Below are positions 60,493 to 64,000 of a stretch of 64,000 nt of DNA, in pieces. The DNA is taken from NCBI RefSeq assembly GCF_000813145.1, contig NZ_BAZF01000003.1, positions 124,001 through 188,000 on the forward strand, given 5' to 3'. Position 1 is the stretch's first letter. Every line of letters begins with the position of its first letter. A program made the position numbers and the translations under genes. The notes under the pieces are model-generated. The model was not told where the DNA came from. It made no database searches and saw only the letters and a list, made by a program, of their open reading frames with translations. This DNA comes from Geobacter sp. OR-1. Lineage in GTDB: Bacteria; Desulfobacterota; Desulfuromonadia; Geobacterales; DSM-12255.

Positions 60493-61095
60493 TCAGACAT
60501 AGTCGTTCACGTCCAGAACTGTCCCCTTCATGGTGCCGGTGACGCTGGCCAGATATGCCCGGGCCACCAGGGCGGCGGGCATTCCTTCCGAGGTTTTCCT
60601 CCCCATGGCCAGCAGGGTTTCCTGCACCCAGACCGGACTCACCGCGTTCACTCGCACACCCCGATCCATCTCCAGCTGCGCCGCCCGGACAAACCCCTCC
60701 AATCCGGCGTTTACCATGCTGACGGCACTGCTCCCCGGCATCGGTTCCCTGGCCAGCACCCCGCTGGTGAGGGTGAATGAACCGTTGTCGTTGATAAAGG
60801 TGCGACCGATCTTGACCAGGTTGACCTGTCCCATCAGCTTGTTTCTGAAGCTGAACAGGAAGTCGTCATATTCCAGATCGTCCAACGGGCCGAAGCGTGC
60901 GCTCCCGGCTGCCGAAACCACGGCATCGAAGCTCCCCGCTTCTTTATACATGGTCTCGATGCTCTCCGGTATTGCGATGTCGACCAGCAATTCGCCGCTG
61001 CTGCGGCCGGCAATCACCACCTCATGGTTGACCCGGAGGGCCTTGGCTACCTCCCGACCTATAGTACCCGTACCGCCTATCAGAATAATGCGCAT
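60493..61095 (-). CDS. Short-chain dehydrogenase/reductase
   Basis: 200 residues from ATG 61095 with GAGGAGG upstream. Rossmann motif GGTGTIGREVA, AGRSSGELLVDI, VVSAAGSARFGPL. The usual YxxxK catalytic pair is missing: SSAVSMVNAGLEGFVRAA stands in its place, as in other members of this short, atypical subgroup. RVNAVSPVWVQET is retained. Substrate unknown. Confidence 0.88.
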   Translation of the reverse strand: MRIILIGGTGTIGREVAKALRVNHEVVIAGRSSGELLVDIAIPESIETMYKEAGSFDAVVSAAGSARFGPLDDLEYDDFLFSFRNKLMGQVNLVKIGRTFINDNGSFTLTSGVLAREPMPGSSAVSMVNAGLEGFVRAAQLEMDRGVRVNAVSPVWVQETLLAMGRKTSEGMPAALVARAYLASVTGTMKGTVLDVNDYV

Positions 61096-61375
61096 AACGC
61101 ACCTCCTCTTCGCATCGATGCTCCGGAACCGGCACTCCACACCGATTCCTTCAGGAATCCGAATTCCTCGTTGTTATCGGCTCCTGATATAATTTTACGC
61201 TTCATGAGGGAAATCCAGAAGAAAAATGGCAGTCAAAACCAGTAACAGCAATGAGTCAGGTTCTTGAATAAGGCTTGGCTCTGACCCTATGGAGCGTTAA
61301 AATATAGATGCCATGGTTATGCTCTGAGATTCAGCAGAACGGGCAATAATGCCATTGGTAACTAAGGAGGAAAAG

Positions 61376-61906
61376 TTGAAGAGGGTTATTCTGATCATCA
61401 TGACAATGCTGATCGCTGCCGGTTGTTCCTCGGGCAGGGATTGGCGCAGTGCCAGCCGCGAGTCCGCCGGCATTGCCCCTGACCCACAGGTTACTAAAGA
61501 GGCGGTATTGCAGGTCTACGGCGCTTCTACCTGGGGGTGGCGTGGTTGGTTTGCCATTCATACCTGGATTGCCGCCAAGCACAGCGATGAAGAGTTCTAT
61601 ACTGTCTACGAGGTGATTGGCTGGCGGTTGCGACGTGGGCAGCCGGTGGTGCGGATCGAGAAGGACCTTCCCGACCGTTACTGGTACGGCGAGCGACCGC
61701 GGTTGCTCAAGGAACACCGGGGAGCAGGGGTTGACCGGTTGATCGCGGAGGTCGACAAGGCAGCTCGGGCCTATCCATGGCCCACGACCTATGAGGCGTT
61801 TCCGGGGCCGAACAGTAATACCTTCATTGCCTGGGTGGGGCGGCAGGTGCCGGAGCTGGGGCTGGAACTCCCCTTTTCCGCTATCGGCAGCAGTTACGGT
61901 CACTGA
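61376..61906 (+). CDS. DUF3750 lipoprotein
   Basis: 176 residues from TTG 61376, chosen because AAGGAGG lies five bases upstream and the lipobox (MLIAAGC) is then correctly placed; the ATG at 61349 would put 9 extra residues first. DUF3750 landmarks: VYGASTWGWRGWFAIHTWIAAKHSDEEFYTVYEVIGWRL, YWYGERPRLL, PGPNSNTFIAWV. The Cys/His/Asn layout resembles NlpC/P60-type peptidases, but activity is unproven. Periplasmic. Confidence 0.85.
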   Translation: MKRVILIIMTMLIAAGCSSGRDWRSASRESAGIAPDPQVTKEAVLQVYGASTWGWRGWFAIHTWIAAKHSDEEFYTVYEVIGWRLRRGQPVVRIEKDLPDRYWYGERPRLLKEHRGAGVDRLIAEVDKAARAYPWPTTYEAFPGPNSNTFIAWVGRQVPELGLELPFSAIGSSYGH

Positions 61907-61945
61907 CTGTTTTAGCCTAAGGCATGCTCCAGCTTAGGGGAGACG

Positions 61946-61992
61946 CAACACAAAGAGGCCGGTGACTGGTTGGTCCCGGCCTCTTTGTGTTG
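61946..61992. terminator. Perfect 17-bp bidirectional terminator
   Basis: CAACACAAAGAGGCCGG (61946-61962) pairs with CCGGCCTCTTTGTGTTG (61976-61992). It separates convergent genes and can end both transcripts. Confidence 0.85.
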
Positions 61993-62007
61993 ACTGTTAC
62001 GTACGCT

Positions 62008-62766
62008 CTACTCCTTGATGTACTTCTTACCTTCGCCCTTGATAAAGTCGAGCAACTGCTTGACGGGCGCTGACGGAGCTCCCTTGGTAATCAGCAGAAT
62101 CGGGCTGTTGGCTTCAGGTGACGGCTTGATCCCTTTTACTGTGTCATCCACCATGCCGAGCGGATCTATTCCTATTGCTCCGGGGTTGCTGGTTACACTT
62201 TCTTTGATCCCCTTGTAATCTGTTGTCTCCAGATGTTCTGAGGTGATCTTTTCATTGTCCAGGATCACCTTGGTAAAGAGGGCGTTTTGGCCGGGAGAGT
62301 TCTTGCCCCAGATCACCAGCACCGGCTCGTCGTTTCCGCCCACCTCTTTCCAGTTGGTGATCTTGCCGGTGAAGAGCCCCTTCATCTGATCTTTATTCAG
62401 ATTGGCTACCTTGTTGGCCGGGTTTACCAGCACAACGGTCTTGTTCGTGCCGACCTCAACAGGCTGTAATGCTGCCTTGTCAATCTTGACCCCGTCTTTT
62501 CCTGCTCCGGCAATCATGCCGTCAAGGCCGACTGCTGTTACCGCCACTTCAACCTGTCCGCTCCAAAGCTGCTTTAGTCCGTCTTTCGGGGTGCTCTGCA
62601 GGAGGATCAGATTGTGGCCGGTTGACTTTTCAAATGCGTCTTTGATTGGCGCAAAGACCGTGGCGATGGAAGCACCGCCGCCACCGAGCTTGATTTCGGC
62701 TGAAAAGGCCAGTGATGCGGAAAGCAGTACTGATACGGCGGTTAACAGGGGAAGAATTCTACGCAT
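62008..62766 (-). CDS. PstS-like periplasmic substrate-binding protein, copy B
   Basis: 252 residues. Signal peptide ending AFSA. GGGGASIATVFAPIKDAFEKSTG, VEVAVTAVGLDGM, LFTGKITNWKEVGGNDEPVLVIWGKNSPGQNALF, GAIGIDPLGMVDD are blocks of the phosphate-binding-like family. Anion or small ligand unknown; it lacks the full PstS phosphate residues. It lies 24 bases after copy A, without an ABC transporter nearby. Confidence 0.88.
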   Translation of the reverse strand: MRRILPLLTAVSVLLSASLAFSAEIKLGGGGASIATVFAPIKDAFEKSTGHNLILLQSTPKDGLKQLWSGQVEVAVTAVGLDGMIAGAGKDGVKIDKAALQPVEVGTNKTVVLVNPANKVANLNKDQMKGLFTGKITNWKEVGGNDEPVLVIWGKNSPGQNALFTKVILDNEKITSEHLETTDYKGIKESVTSNPGAIGIDPLGMVDDTVKGIKPSPEANSPILLITKGAPSAPVKQLLDFIKGEGKKYIKE

Positions 62767-62790
62767 TAAAAACTCCTTTGGCTTATGGTG

Positions 62791-63528
62791 TTATTTCCGG
62801 GCCTGCAGAAAATCGAGCAGCTTCTTGACCTTGGGTGATGGTGCCCCCTTGGTAATGAGGGTGATCGGCCGGGCAACTTCTGGTGTTTCCGGGGAGCGCA
62901 CGGTCGCATTAACGATTGCCTGGGGTCCGATGCCGATCGCTTCGGGATTGGCTGCGATGTTCTGGCGGATATCCTCGGCAGTAGTTGCCGTAATCACGTC
63001 GGTTGTCGGCTTGGCGCCGGCCATTATATGCTTGACGAACATGGAATTGGTGCCCTGGGTGAGTCCACCCCAGACAACCAGAATTGGCGCATCCTTACCC
63101 CCGACATCTTTCCAGTTGTTGATCTTGCCGGAAAAGATGTCCGTCAACTGTTCCTTGCTGAGCTTTGTCACCGGATTGTCCTTATGCACGATGACAATCA
63201 CGCGATCCTTGCCGATGACCACCGCCTGGTATGTCGTTGGATCCGATATTGTCACCCCCTCCTTTTTCAGGAGCGCCAGCCAGTCGTCCATGGAGAGCCC
63301 GGCAGCTGCAGCGTCAACACTCCCGCGGTCCAGATCAATGAACGCCTGTTTGGGGCCGCTGGCAAGGATTGTGAGATTGATTCCCGTTGCTTTCTCAAAG
63401 GCGGATTTAGACGGTTTGAGAACGTTTTCCGTGGGTGCGGCTCCGGCACCTATTTTCAACTCTTCCGCCAGTAAGGGCGAGGAAATGAACAACATAGAAA
63501 CGCAGCAAAGAACGATTTTGTTAAGCAT
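62791..63528 (-). CDS. PstS-like periplasmic substrate-binding protein, copy A
   Basis: 245 residues. Signal peptide ending SPLLA. GAGAAPTENVLKPSKSAFEKATGINL, SVDAAAAGLSMDDWL, IFSGKINNWKDVGGKDAPILVVWGGLTQGTNSMF, EAIGIGPQAIV. Similar to copy B over its length but clearly diverged. GAAAGGAGC precedes the ATG. It follows the chemoreceptor by 34 bases. Confidence 0.88.
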   Translation of the reverse strand: MLNKIVLCCVSMLFISSPLLAEELKIGAGAAPTENVLKPSKSAFEKATGINLTILASGPKQAFIDLDRGSVDAAAAGLSMDDWLALLKKEGVTISDPTTYQAVVIGKDRVIVIVHKDNPVTKLSKEQLTDIFSGKINNWKDVGGKDAPILVVWGGLTQGTNSMFVKHIMAGAKPTTDVITATTAEDIRQNIAANPEAIGIGPQAIVNATVRSPETPEVARPITLITKGAPSPKVKKLLDFLQARK

Positions 63529-63562
63529 GGGTTAAGCTCCTTTCTCTTCGGATGCGTACGTT

Positions 63563-64000
63563 CTACAGCTTGAACCAGCCGACCATCTGCTGCAGGTCTG
63601 CAGCAAGGCGGGCGAAATTGTCGGATGTTCCCTTGATCTCGGTGACCGATACGGTCAGCTGGCGCGTGATATCATTGATCCCGACCATGGTTCGGTTGAC
63701 CCCGTCGGCAGTGGCAGACTGTTCTTCAGTGGCGGTAGCTATGGTCTGGACCATGTCAAAGACCTGCTCTACATGGGTTACAATCTGGCCCATTGACTGC
63801 AGGGTGTTGTCGATGTGCTGGATAATGCCGTCAATGGACTCCCGCTCTTTCTTCATTACGGTAACCGAAGACTGCACCTCTTCCCGCATTTCTTTCACGG
63901 TACGGCCGATCTCTTCGGAGGAATCTATAGTGCGGTGCGCAAGCTGACGGACGCTGTCGGCGACAACGGCAAAACCGCGTCCCATATCTCCGGCCCGAGC
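63563..64000 (-). CDS. Methyl-accepting chemotaxis protein, C-terminal part
   Basis: The last 145 residues; the N-terminus lies beyond base 64000. ARAGDMGRGFAVVADSVRQLAHRT is the tip of the signalling hairpin; long heptad-rich helices with ATATEEQSATADGVNRTM (methylation-type region) follow. It signals to CheA/CheW. Same direction and 34 bases ahead of two binding proteins, which suggests a sensing partnership. Confidence 0.95.
   Translation of the reverse strand, partial: ARAGDMGRGFAVVADSVRQLAHRTIDSSEEIGRTVKEMREEVQSSVTVMKKERESIDGIIQHIDNTLQSMGQIVTHVEQVFDMVQTIATATEEQSATADGVNRTMVGINDITRQLTVSVTEIKGTSDNFARLAADLQQMVGWFKL

Overview
This 64 kb window looks like chromosome from a Geobacteraceae-type member of the Desulfuromonadota. 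That is an inference from gene content: lysine synthesis through LL-diaminopimelate aminotransferase, a Tat-exported selenocysteine formate dehydrogenase, a P460 cytochrome, a DUF3750 lipoprotein, and high-GC coding with strong AGGAGG ribosome sites. No tRNA, rRNA, CRISPR array, integrase or intact insertion sequence was found. Coordinates and starts were set by reading frames, ribosome sites and family motifs; no database search was run.

Layout. 1-5.96 kb: the start of a MATE exporter (cut by the window edge), a small CxxU redox protein read through an in-frame TGA, a CAP-domain protein, and a lysine/peptidoglycan cluster dapA-dapB-dapL into which a secreted protein and an MNT/HEPN toxin-antitoxin pair are inserted. 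5.96-10.5 kb: a patchwork of small modules (two unlike DUF4160/DUF2442 pairs, VapBC, Phd/RelE, DUF1499, DUF2019, an AT-rich peptidase-like gene). It contains degenerate repeats of the 3' end of dapL. 10.5-34.3 kb: mostly single housekeeping or stress genes (VOC, MBL hydrolase, LysA-like and PanP-like decarboxylases, RarD, parvulin, HAD, GNAT, SrkA, ABC-F, ADP-ribosylglycohydrolase, DUF445, dodecin, carbamate kinase). Between 5.9 and 34.3 kb they are separated by sixteen copies of one hairpin family, core GGCGGCC-N4-GGCCGCC. 34.7-38.6 kb: carotenoid oxygenase, an ion-channel-like protein and OmpW. 38.8-43.6 kb: a non-homologous end-joining cluster with two Ku genes, a split LigD (polymerase; phosphoesterase-ligase) and a DUF72 gene. 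43.6-49.8 kb: VapBC, peptide deformylase, an AbiTii-domain protein, an unknown protein, a beta-lactamase-fold lipoprotein and a pirin. 49.8-58.8 kb: a minus-strand set porin-fdnG(Sec)-fdnH-fdnI-fdhE-amidohydrolase, ended by a MITE-like inverted repeat. 59-64 kb: an exported thiol peroxidase, a DCC protein with a broken membrane partner, an SDR, a DUF3750 lipoprotein, and a chemoreceptor with two PstS-like binding proteins.

How they work together. fdnGHI plus fdhE form a periplasmic formate:quinone oxidoreductase and its maturation factor, and the porin upstream probably admits its substrate. dapA, dapB, dapL and the decarboxylase at 13.1 kb cover most of the diaminopimelate/lysine route. Ku, LigD-Pol and LigD-PE/ligase make a complete two-component end-joining repair set. 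Two selenocysteine codons imply that the host has SelA-D outside this window.

Most worth following up: the CxxU selenoprotein at 785-1045, two leader-ORF/terminator arrangements that look like attenuators (upstream of the MBL hydrolase and of the ABC-F ATPase), the dapL-tail repeats, and the hairpin family confined to half of the window.
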